DNA of 64,000 nucleotides from Leuctra nigra (lineage: Eukaryota > Arthropoda > Insecta > Plecoptera > Leuctridae): contig OW203768.1 of NCBI GenBank assembly GCA_934045905.1, positions 3,066,316 through 3,130,315 on the forward strand, read 5' to 3'. A program made the translations under genes and the position numbers. Of the stretch, positions 54,646 to 64,000 are shown piece by piece. Position 1 is the stretch's first letter. Every line of letters starts with the position of its first letter. The notes under the pieces are model-generated. The model was not told the DNA's origin, did no database searches, and was given only the letters and a program-made list of their open reading frames with translations.

Positions 54646-56587
54646 CAGCTATAATCATTGAGAATTGAGCGTGTCCAGCTAACTTCCCCAGTCCCATAAA
54701 GTGACAGAATATTCAATTAGATTGTTGTCATGTATTTCGATAATCAATTGCAGTTTTGGCAGCAGACCTTTCAAATTGTGTGGGATTTCAACAGTATAGA
54801 CCATCTAAAGTTGGCGGTTATTATAAACTTCGTTTGTTTACGCTGACGGCAGAGTGGGCGTAACTGTAAATAGTTAATTCAGAAACACTCGGCGCGTTGA
54901 AAATCTTAAAGTTGAGGGCTATTTTCAGCGTCGCTTAGTAGGCTGACGGCCTACTGTCAAAGATTCATTGAAATAGAATTGTATTATCAAGATCGCTGGA
55001 CGAATAACTCCTTGTCAATTGGTTCCGCACATCGCCCACGCACAACTCGTATGCCTGCTACAACGCGGCTGACATTTGGCAACGCTGTGTGGGTGGCCGC
55101 GATGCGCTAGCGCCCACGCGCAGCTTGTGTTTACTTAGAATGCCTAAATGTGAGTGGTCAGCCCACTCGCCTGTCATTCAATAATAAGCCGTTAACAAGG
55201 ATGTGGATAATTATCAGAGAATTACATCCATTGTGGAAAATAAAAACGAGACCACTTGATCAAGAGTTTTTAAATTTCAAATTCGTGAAAATTAAGCCAT
55301 GGAGATTATTTCCTGACGTGCATACGTCGATCTTTTTCGAGCTCTCTAATATTTGTAACTGAAGGCTCATTAGAGTTAATTCCGAGCATTATTTTGATAG
55401 ATTGTACTAAATCGATAAGTATAGGTAATCATCATCGATGAACCTCTGAGTGGTGTAAACAAAGCAAATTATCAACTTGCAAACATGTTGCTAATTGAAG
55501 AGATTGAGAATTGAGATGGCGATCCAATATTTGACATTCACATGCCTCCTTCTCGTGCAGGTTCTTATTTGCTCCAGATTATTTTTATGGTATTTCCCTA
55601 CATTGTAAATAGTGTATTTTCAGAAATAAGACCATGTTGTGAAAATAATACTGCATCAATCTTTTAAACTTTTAAGCCAATTTACATAGTTATTTCAATT
55701 AATGTTATTGTTAAAAATAAACAAGCCAGTACTACTATCATTACTTGGAATGTTTTGAAACTTTTCATACCGAACCCAACGTCGTAGAAAAATTATTTCG
55801 CTTTAAATTAATCTCCCAAAGTTGGTCGTCGTCCATATCCAAGGCCTATGTCTAGAGGCTAAAAGTTGTACAATAATACATCTAGACACTTTGATAACAA
55901 GACAATTCAGATATCGTCTACCTATGCGGTTTCAAAACAGACCAATCACATGCAGTTGGAATTACAGCAATATAGGCTTTTTTTAAATTATATGGCTGTA
56001 GCTCTGCTTTTTAACAAATATCAAACAATTGGATTTCCAGGTAAACCGCACATACACGTTTATTAATAGCAGAGTCACCAAGATATTGTTTTTAAATTGT
56101 CATACCAAAGTGGAACTGCAAGTGATATTTGCTCCACATGTTTGTACATCGGTTTATTTGAACTGAAAAATGCAACTTTACTTAACCACAGCGAAACACA
56201 TTTACACCGGAGTCGATTTACAAACCGCTTGGCTTATTCGACCAATCCAACACCACACAACAAAGCACTGATCCCAGTCGAAACGGCGGTTCAATTTATA
56301 TAACGTCCCGCGAACAAAGAGTAAAAATACACAGCAACTAGTCGATTACTCCGCAATCGCTTTATCAGTAGCGAACAGTGCAGCGGGACAATCTATGGGC
56401 CGTGATCACGGTCACTTGGCTGCATTTTGTTTCCGCGGATAGCCGGGGAACAATGGTCACGTACCACGGCAGGCGCTGATAACACGGCCAGATTGATCAG
56501 CAGCTAAGCCGGGGGACATGCCACGGGGTTGTTTTCTTAGGTTATGTGAGGCCGTGAGCAGAATGACGCCTTTTGAACAACTGAATA
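54646..56587. other. long unassigned AT-rich stretch
   Basis: I see no supported gene or repeat. CpG-rich patches near 55040-55130 and 56360-56520 have no clear promoter motif. Confidence 0.4.
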
Positions 56588-56855
56588 AACGGCTGAGTGG
56601 TGAGTTTGACCTTTTATTTTGGTTTATTATTTTTATTTTGTCCTACATTCGTTTAGTGCCTGAAAATGAGTTAAAATATGGCACTAAATGTCTGTAGGAC
56701 GAAATAAAACTAATAACCCATTCCAAACTATGAAATTATTTTCATTGAACTGTTCTGAAGACTCGTACAAAGCATTATTTTATTATCAATTACCTACATT
56801 GGTAAAAGATATTGATACAAATCGATTTAAAAACTCTTCAAGGCCAAGCTCACTT
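56588..56855. mobile_element. MITE family B, partial copy
   Basis: CGGCTGAGTGGTGAGTTTGACC on the left, GTTTAGTGCC/GGCACTAAAT at the core and CTCTTCAAGGCCAAGCTCAC on the right match family B. The left half is internally deleted. Confidence 0.6.
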
Positions 56856-56895
56856 GGCATTGTTACATAAATCCACATACGGCAGGTATTCTATA

Positions 56896-56994
56896 ACTTC
56901 AAAATTCCGGATTCAGCCCAAATCTGATTCACGACCATATGGATTAACATTGCACCGAATCAGATTCGTGGCGAATCCGGAATATTAAAGTCTG
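56896..56994. repeat. ~100-bp palindrome
   Basis: ATTCCGGATTC and ATCTGATTC on the left are inverted to GAATCAGAT and GAATCCGGAAT on the right around an AT-rich loop. This may be a very short fold-back element. Confidence 0.65.
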
Positions 56995-59376
56995 CCCAGT
57001 AAAATTAAATTGCTGCCCTGAAACTTATTGGTTCGAATCATTTTCTGTTCTGTTCTTTATTCATTACAGGTCAAATGAAGTAACGCATCAGAGCAGTGTT
57101 TTCACAAAAGACTTACTATCCTGGTTGGTTACCTAATGATTTCTAGCAAGATCAGTCCATTGGTTTCATCGGAAAATTGATGTAAGAGATAGTTTTGCAG
57201 AGGTATCGTAGCAACGAAATCTTCTACGCGATGTACGCGATAAAATACATGGACCATGATCACTGCAAATGGTATGGCATCAACGAAGTAAATTACACAG
57301 CAGAACGCAACTAAACCTATTAGTGACCAATGACAGGACACAAGAATGCGCATCACAAAGTGTTGATACAATCCGATATCGAACCAAACTCTTCAAATAA
57401 ATGTCGTCGAAACATGAGTGACTCGGGGTCTTACAAAAGAAAACGTTTAAATCTAAGTATTCTATAAAAGATAAATGTTTGTAATAATGTGGCCACAAAA
57501 ATGTCCCTAAAAAATCTAACTATATTTTTTTCAATTTTCAGCTAATAAGTAAGATAGCAGGTTCTCCCCCATCTGACCACGAGACGTGGGAAAAATATGT
57601 CAAAATGAGCAAAATTACTTTTCGAAGCCGTTCCCTGACTTTTTCGTCGCCCAAGCGAGAAATGAAGAAGATATGAAAAAACACTTGGATTTGATGAACA
57701 TGTTTCTGTGAACAGATTCCTTGATTTACAGTTCATCAACTCTTAGCATCAACAAGAGGAATTCATTTTCCTCGACGTCGTAAAAGCCCGAAGAATGGAG
57801 TCTTTTTATAGCGAATTCTGTATGATGGTCCAGAATCTCTATCAAGATACATGCTGCAAATAGTTACTTACATCACGGACATGAAAGTTGTGAGGCGTCA
57901 AGGGATGGGCAGTTCTCCTGTCTGTGGGTGTGGGAACATTCAAAACCATGGCAGATTTTCTTTCGATTTTATCGATAAAAAGATGACAAGCAATCTCCAT
58001 TACAAGCACATCTTTTTAACTTCTAGACAAAAATTGCGAAATCTGCTTTTAAATTCTATATTGCTTAAAAAAATATGAGATTACAGACTAGAAAATAGCT
58101 TTAAAGAATATTTCCCATTCAAAATCCTGAAATTTTTACTGCGAATCTTTCAATAGACAAGATTAAAAATTAACTTAAGCTCTAATTTTAAAAAAAAAAT
58201 CACATTGTGTTATGTGTATATACAAAACTTTGACAGTCCATCGACGGCATTAAGACATTTACAGTAGCCTTCTTTCGATAATTTACTAATTTCAATTATA
58301 TTTGAAAGAAAGCTATTCCTTATCCCACAACAATTCTGCGTCAACCTCAAAATACCTCAATTTCGAGGTGTCTTTTCCTAAATAAAATCAACGTCCCCCC
58401 CAATTCGAATGCTCAGCACATTCCATTTCCACGATTCCTGTTCAAACCACCCCTCGGTACTGCAGTCGCCCACTTTACCGACGCGCGCGGATCTAGTTCC
58501 CTCGTCCACCACCGCAGCGCTAGCGATCAATGAGTGTAGTTACTACTACATCCGCACACGGCAGCACTCTCGGTACAGTCTCAATCGATTACGAAGTTAT
58601 TATTGACTGAATGAGGTATAGCACGTCTTCGCTTAAAATGCAGCAGAAAATCCATTGCCGCAAAATAAATTATTTAATAGGACTTAAATTCGGGGAAGAA
58701 TCTTTGCAGCGAGTGAAATTCTTAGTTAATACCAGTAATAATTCATGTACCTAATATACGAGGTAGCTTATACCTTAAGTTTAATTACCTACAACTGTTA
58801 AATAATTAATTACGTAACTTTCCAAGTGGCTTCTACTGTAGATACTGCACAAACATTGTTGCTCTAAACCTATAACTATAAGACATGGGATAATAAATGA
58901 CACTACATGCAATAAACAATTACTAATACTGCAATTGTACTATAACAGTACCGAAGCATATGTGATACACAAAATTATTCTTAATTTAGACGTATGCATC
59001 ATGTTTCTTTACCATGAGCGATCATGATGATTATTGTTATCATTTTTCTTGTGTTATAAACAATAATACAAAGAGACCACGTCATTATTTCGATTAATCT
59101 AGAAAGTTAATCTTTAAATAGCAAGATAAGATGTAAGTAAGTGACTTATTAAATAGCAACAATTACATTTTAAAGAAGCCCTCAATTTCACGACTTTTAA
59201 ATTTATTGATCCCATTATTGACGTTTTATTTACGTTAATTTTATATAAAAAGGCAATTTGGTCAAAATCATCTTTGAATTTATCCAACGTAAATAGACCG
59301 ATTAACTCATAAAAAAGCGACAATTGCACCTTAAAATCAGCTCAATTGATGAAATTCAAATGTATTTAGTACTCAC
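56995..59376. other. long unassigned AT-rich stretch
   Basis: I see no supported gene or repeat. If the 59377 exon is real this may be intronic. Confidence 0.4.
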
Positions 59377-59437
59377 GTTCGCGAAGTCTCGACGACTCTC
59401 AATGTAGTCTCAGCCCCGCAGCCAACCCCGTCTTCGT
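59377..59437 (-). CDS. candidate internal exon, 61 bp, unknown gene
   Basis: On the minus strand TTTGTTTCGGTTTTCTGCAG, a strong pyrimidine-rich acceptor, ends at 59438, and a perfect donor GTGAGT begins at 59376. The 61 bases between are much more GC-rich than their surroundings and are open in only one frame, giving DGVGCGAETTLRVVETSR flanked by split codons. Upstream intron phase would be 1 and downstream phase 2. I do not recognise the protein; one Cys and a beta-strand-like TTLRVVE segment fit an extracellular or secreted protein, but that is speculation. The neighbouring exons would lie outside the window or be too short to see. A chance coincidence of splice-like sites is the alternative. 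Confidence 0.4.
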
Positions 59438-60170
59438 CTGCAGAAAACCGAAACAAAAGTCATGAATCACAATCATAACATGCGGTCACACAGTCCAAGC
59501 GCATATCAAGCTATCAGCTTTAATACACCCACTGTTAATTCACTGTCGCATAAGACACTGGCAAGAAACTTCACCACATGCGAGAGTGAAAAACATTCAA
59601 ACACACATGTTAGTAATTCGACAGAGGGTTGCCAGATAATGACACCATATTTATTTTAACTCAACACTTGTTTGTTTGCGCTAAATGTTGTATATTATAC
59701 AAGAACCTGTTGAATATATAATTAGCGTGATATAAACGGAGTGTTATGTCTTGACTATGGATAATGTCGATGGGATATTCTGTGAACATGTTATGCTATG
59801 AGGATGGAATAACATAGTTTACAACAGGACTGGGTTTGTATTTTCAACCACAGTAGGGGGATTAAGGGCGTGCCCTTTAGAATTATGTTGTAAAATACGT
59901 TTAAAAGAGGTAATCCGTAAGTAGGTTGTTTAGTAGGCAGCTGTTTAGTCAAAATTATAATGAATATTGTTGTAAAAAAATCGTGGGATTGATTTTTAAC
60001 CTAAAATTAAGTAAACGCGTATTTTTTATATTTTGGTAATGGTTCAAAATTATTCTTGATTAATTATGCATGAGTAAAATATGTTTGTAAACACACATCA
60101 TCAATTAAAAAAACATTTCCAGTACCAGAAACGCGCATTGTGCAGTGAACTGCCAGACTTTGTGGCAACA
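59438..60170. other. unassigned AT-rich sequence
   Basis: I see no supported feature. Confidence 0.4.
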
Positions 60171-60174
60171 ACTC

Positions 60175-60330
60175 GTGAACATTCCTGTACCACAATGAGG
60201 CAGCCACATGCCATTAGAGCACCGGGTTCGATTCTCTCGTGGTGCGTAACGTTTTCCGTCCTTTTCTCGACTATGTGCGGTGACAAATCAATAATTCCTG
60301 TCACTACTCACACTTGACGATAAATACAAC
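60175..60330 (+). repeat. possible degenerate tRNA-derived SINE
   Basis: GAGCACCGGGTTCGATTCTC is B-box-like and is followed by GTAACGTTTTCCGTCC. No A box or fold supports a tRNA. Confidence 0.25.
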
Positions 60331-60780
60331 ACACATCCAGTCACGAAATATTGCCCATTTCATCAGTTTTCAAGCAGATTGACGAAAAGCCCGCGAGGGG
60401 TTTGACAACTCTCTCCAGTCATCTGTCAATTTAATCACATTTCTGTGACGCAAGAGTAAATAGGCGAGATTAAAGTTAGTCCTAGAGTACGTTATCTGTG
60501 AGCATGTGGGATTATAGTAGAGGACAAACGTAAGATTTTGTCTTGCGCATTGAACTAGTAAAATACTATCTAAAATCCTTGAGTGCAGAGCACAGTAGGG
60601 ACTTACCCGTTAATTTTACCCGAAATGGGTACACTTTGGTGTTTAAAATTTTGTCACATGTTGCACACGATAGTAATACACATTTTAGTACACGCAAAAT
60701 CACAGTCGCGAGTCATAAAATATTAGAAAATGGGTAATAAACGAAGTTTTTAGACGTAATCCATGTAAACAACTACTTTT
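60331..60780. other. unassigned sequence
   Basis: I see nothing that I can name. Confidence 0.4.
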
Positions 60781-60789
60781 GCTTGACGA

Positions 60790-60950
60790 TGAACATCACA
60801 GGGTGCGCCATCTATCGGGCGGAATGTGAAATGTGCGGAGAGACGCTGTGCTGCGCTCTGTCGGTGGAAGTTGGGACTCGACGGCTCAGTCGGTTGGTTT
60901 GCATGGCAACGGATGACGCTCCTTTCCGAACACGTGGGGTCTAGTGTAAA
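60790..60950. other. CpG-rich islet
   Basis: A GC-rich segment (GGGTGCGCCATCTATCGGG through GGATGACGCTCC) lies in AT-rich surroundings and includes TTGCATGGCAACGG. No promoter motif set is clear. Confidence 0.3.
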
Positions 60951-61333
60951 CATTGTGTTTTGAATGTTTTCCGATTCATTTTATTTTTTCGGTAGCTTAT
61001 AAGTTTCTAAAATGTAACAACATACTATAACAAATGATGTTTTATGTGACTCAGTAACATGTTATTTTTTAAAAAAAATATTGATTTTTAATGATTTAAT
61101 TTGTTCAAATCTAAAAAAAAAATGGGGTAGACGTAAAAAGTAAAAGGCCAGATGAAATAGAAATATAATTAAACAATTCGCAACCATTGAGATCGTTTTA
61201 CATTGTGCCCACTGAGTTGTATATATATTGTGCCATATTGCAGGGAAACCTAACACAGTACATTAAATATGTCTATAATGCCAGAATTTGGTATTAGTGT
61301 GCAGACTTCTACATCGAAAATGGCAGGCGATGG
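60951..61333. other. unassigned AT-rich sequence
   Basis: I see nothing that I can name. Confidence 0.4.
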
Positions 61334-61615
61334 CAGGCGCGTAGGAAGGGGGGAGGTGAAAATCCCCCCCCCCCCCCCCCCCCCCCCATTGATTTTAGCC
61401 AATTCCCCTCCCTATTCTTACACACTCTGCCAAGATAAAAATATGTACCAAATGTACCAAATTCATGCCTAAAATTAATTTAAAAAAATGCGGGGTTCAA
61501 ATCAAGTGGGGAGCTCTCCTCCCAGATTGTCTTCGTAGCCACTAGTACCCCAGCTAAAGATCTTCTGCGATATTACCCCTCCCCCCCCCCTTGCAAATCT
61601 AGTTCCTACGCGCCT
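61334..61615. mobile_element. hAT-like MITE family H, copy 2
   Basis: CAGGCGCGTAGGAAGG and CTAGTTCCTACGCGCCT are the inverted ends. The interior is the reverse complement of copy 1 (5864-6462) without the SINE. It holds a 24-base C-run at 61364-61387 and another C-run near 61579-61590. No matching 8-bp TSD remains. Confidence 0.75.
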
Positions 61616-61909
61616 ATTCATATAGTTTGCACGAACTTCTTTTGTTTTATATCAGCAATGCTAAATTATTGAATTGTCCACCCATTACGTTGGCACGTTG
61701 ACGGGTCAGATTTATAACTTTATTGAGGCAAACCGATGTGTTTTTGTAATGTGAGTGATTTCTCTTCGTACTACCGTAATCTCCGTAAAATATCGTGAAA
61801 AAAGCAGAGAATCACAGCTATTCTGCGTGCAGGCAACAATGAGATGACATCACATGCAACCTATGCATTCATAACGGAGCGAATGTCAATGGTGTCAGTG
61901 ATTGATAAG

Positions 61910-62442
61910 CAGTGTTGTGACTTATCGAGATAAAATTATCTATAGATAACTATCTAGATTATTATTTTTCTACTATCTTACATAGATAATTAAATAATTG
62001 GTTATCTTTATCTTTTTCTAGATAAAAAATATAAAATTCAAAATGCGTGAGTATGAACATGCGCGAACCTCAAATGTCAGATGATATGAAAAGGGAAAAT
62101 CATCTCCGTTCAATCGCATTTAGTTTAGTCGTTTTTTAAAAACTCGAGTTCCGAATTTAGGATTCGAATATAATAAGGGAACAGTAGTATTTGGTAAAAA
62201 TGTATCTGTTATCTATTACAATTATATAGATAATTATTTTTAACTTCATCGTTCATCGCCATGATTTCTTGAAAATGTTTCTATTATTTTATCTAAAATA
62301 AAAAAAAATATTATAAAAAAATATATATATATAATAAAAAAAATTATTAAAATTATTTCAAAAAAATCTAAAATTGTATCTATTATTTTAGGTTATCTTT
62401 TTCTTTGTCTAGATAAAAATAACATGATCTATCCCAACACTG
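61910..62442. mobile_element. old non-autonomous hAT element
   Basis: The ends CAGTGTTGTGACTTATCGAG and GATCTATCCCAACACTG are inverted in their first bases, with repeated ATCTAGATAA motifs inside both ends. The 533-bp interior is very AT-rich. The flanking 8-mers (TTGATAAG and TTGCTGCT) no longer match. Confidence 0.65.
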
Positions 62443-62984
62443 TTGCTGCTTGCGCTATTCCCCGCTATTCCCCGTGCTTCATGCAATGACGTGTTGCATT
62501 GTGACGCGGCTGCACAATGTGCATCGACCCGTCACGTGACCCTCTTCACCGCGCATCGAACACGCGACCGGCAGGATCATGTCCGAATCATCTCGCACCC
62601 TCGCACCACGTGACACGTCGTAGCGTCTAGAGTGAGAAGATGCATCATGATTGGATGTTTTATGTCTGCGTCATCTTGGTTTTGTAACAATACCTCGCAA
62701 AACATTGCACATTCGGAACCAAGCGCGGAACACGCGGGGTTTTCATTGATTTCCCGATGGTTGTTATATTTGGGATGACATGCTTAAAAGTGCCCATCGT
62801 GAAAAGAAAATAGACAATTTATACTGAAAATCAACCAACCCTATACAACCCTATACAACCCTATCCCTATATTAACTTTGAAAGTTAACTTTGAACTTGT
62901 TTGTATTATCATGATTAAAATTTCAATTAATTTCATTTCTTCCACCCATTTCGGCTATAATCGTATCCAAAACTATGTTGATGG
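62443..62984. other. unassigned sequence
   Basis: CTATTCCCCG is duplicated at 62456-62475, and ACCCTATACA repeats three times at 62840-62866. The first 200 bases are CpG-rich. I see no gene. Confidence 0.4.
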
Positions 62985-63115
62985 CGATTGATGAATTATG
63001 ATGATTGGAAGATAATGATGATGATGTATAGAATAGATATAAGGAAGAACGGTGAAAGAAGACGCCTTAGGGAACCTTCTCATGATGGGTATCTCGTCTC
63101 AGGGAATTACAAATA
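62985..63115 (-). mobile_element. diverged SINE body fragment
   Basis: GATGGCGATTGATGAATTAT, GATGATGATTGG-like runs and GGGAACCTTCTCATGATGGG mirror the SINE body in reverse. Confidence 0.35.
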
Positions 63116-63264
63116 CTGGACCAGGAATTAATATTAAACAGATATTGTGATTTTATGTTCATAACCATACTTAAATCTACTCGTAATCCATAATAAATCG
63201 ATCAATTATAATGTGTGGAAGAATAATATAAAAAACAATTAAATAAAAAAATAAAAAGTAATTG

Positions 63265-63336
63265 TGGAGGAGCTGGGATTTGAACCCAGGACTTTCTGCA
63301 TGCGAAGCAGACACTCTACCACTGAGTTACACCCCC
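63265..63336 (-). tRNA. tRNA-Ala (anticodon CGC)
   Basis: This 72-base gene folds as a complete cloverleaf. The acceptor GGGGGTG pairs with CTCCTCC (one G-T pair, one T-T mismatch), D-stem ACTC/GAGT, anticodon stem TCTGC/GCAGA with loop TTCGCAT (anticodon CGC, T at 33), a 5-base variable loop, T arm CTGGG-TTCAAAT-CCCAG and discriminator A. The A box TAACTCAGTGG and B box GGTTCAAATCC fit the internal Pol III promoter. A T5 terminator lies 8 bases downstream (63253-63257). It would decode GCG alanine codons. The T-T mismatch and several weakened pairs leave room for a pseudogene or SINE ancestor, but no SINE body or A-tail follows. Confidence 0.88.
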
Positions 63337-63740
63337 GATGAGACATCAGCGGGAAAGTTACGCTACATGACGCACGGCCGAGCTCAAATACTAGTCACTA
63401 CTCTGTTGACATACGAGTTCGAATATTTATTGATATTAGATCTTTATTTAACATTTTTATTTTATTTATCTTCTTCTAAGATAAATAAATGGGAGAAATT
63501 ATGAATTACGCGATTTCCTTTCCTCTTTGATTTCTTCTTTGCTTTCAACAACTGCAGTTTTCATTGAGTATAAAATGAATGATAACACACAGCTTATCTA
63601 AATCATTCATGTCTAAATGAGCAATTGTTATTTTATCTATTGTCAATAGAGTACTAGAGTGCCACGCCCACTAGGTACTTCCGGAGTCTTTTTCAAAACC
63701 CTCTTATGGAAAATAACATGGGAAAATAACATAACATAAC
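63337..63740. other. unassigned AT-rich sequence
   Basis: I see nothing that I can name. It ends in ACATAACATAAC just before the Penelope fragment. Confidence 0.4.
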
Positions 63741-64000
63741 AGCCGCACCTACATCGGCCAGACCAAGCGGCAGATGTCAACGCGTCGGAAGGAGCACCAG
63801 CGAGCCGTCAGGAAGATGGACAGCACATCGTCGCTCGCCCAGCACGTTGAGGAAACCGGACACTCTATCGATTTCGAGGCAATGAAGCCACTCGCCTCCA
63901 TCGAGCATTACGTCGTCCGCACCATCCGAGAGGCAGTCGAAATCGAGAGGCGTCCCGGCAACCTCAACAAGCGCGACGACAGCATCCGCCTTCCACACGC
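63741..64000 (+). pseudogene. Penelope-like element, GIY-YIG endonuclease fragment (runs off the window)
   Basis: Translating from 63741 gives an uninterrupted 86-codon frame with no start codon. It begins TYIGQTKR, the YIG half of the GIY-YIG motif. The catalytic-type His region KEHQRAVR follows, then SLAQHVEETGHSIDF, then the Glu-bearing stretch REAVEIERRPGNLNKRDD, and RLPHA just before the edge. This order and wording is that of the C-terminal nuclease of Penelope-like retroelements, which nicks the insertion target. The RT domain and the GIY half of the nuclease motif upstream are missing, so the copy is 5'-truncated within a few codons of 63741. The sequence is much more GC-rich than its left flank. 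The true end lies beyond the window. Confidence 0.85.

Noticed and set aside
60175..60330. tRNA gene at the GGGTTCGATTC motif
   Set aside because: Only a B-box-like string is present; no cloverleaf can be drawn.
62820..62870. Telomere-like repeat (ACCCTATACA)
   Set aside because: Three irregular copies only; not the arthropod TTAGG/CCTAA unit.
63777..63998. 73-codon minus-strand ORF
   Set aside because: It is the antisense of the Penelope GIY-YIG frame, whose plus-strand translation has clear family motifs.

Overview
This is eukaryotic, repeat-dominated, mostly non-coding DNA. The base composition is AT-rich with scattered CpG-rich islets. The window carries a eukaryote-type nuclear tRNA gene, tRNA-derived SINEs with A-tails and target-site duplications (TSDs), a non-LTR retrotransposon with a reverse transcriptase, a Penelope-like GIY-YIG endonuclease fragment, many short inverted-repeat (MITE-like) elements, and long minisatellite or satellite arrays. 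Nothing looks bacterial: there are no operons, no ribosome-binding-site-led ORFs and no CRISPR array. The repeat style fits an animal, most likely an arthropod with a large genome, but I cannot name the species and this is inference. The window is best read as intergenic or long-intron DNA.

Layout. 0-2.5 kb: a decayed ORF repeat, then fragments of SINE and of MITE families A, B and C. 3.3-5.5 kb: a 5'-truncated LINE (minus strand) with an uninterrupted 639-codon RT ORF. 5.86-6.46 kb: a non-autonomous hAT element with a perfect 8-bp TSD and a SINE nested inside it. 8.58-9.13 kb: a composite with two tRNA-like cores, one at the centre of a palindrome, flanked by a 13-bp TSD. 10.6-11.5 kb: a TIR element with G-rich arms. 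12.3-15.5 kb: a 30-bp minisatellite and a 24-copy ~116-bp satellite. 17-20 kb: palindromic TTAA-flanked MITE A, a small Cys-rich ORF and a promoter-like CpG patch. 21-23.3 kb: two copies of a ~0.8-kb repeat, one interrupted by a 406-bp hAT MITE with 8-bp TSD. 25.2-26.3 kb: a 17-copy 62-bp minisatellite. 29-32.4 kb: SINEs, long G-tracts and 29/30-bp arrays. 36.3-40.3 kb: a 24-copy 168-bp satellite, about 20 units of which carry a perfect CRE palindrome TGACGTCA. 41-54.7 kb: further MITEs, SINEs, minisatellites and a ~230-bp snap-back palindrome resembling an inverted pair of Penelope-type ends. 59.4 kb: one candidate splice-flanked 61-bp exon on the minus strand. 61-62.5 kb: two more hAT-like elements. 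63.3 kb: a convincing tRNA-Ala(CGC) gene. 63.74 kb to the window end: a Penelope-like GIY-YIG endonuclease fragment running off the edge.

Working together. The only intact gene I would defend is the tRNA-Ala. The only long protein ORF is the LINE RT, which with its kin could supply the machinery for SINE mobilisation. Most short elements are non-autonomous: the hAT-like and TTAA-flanked families must depend on transposases encoded elsewhere. No complete host protein-coding gene is visible.
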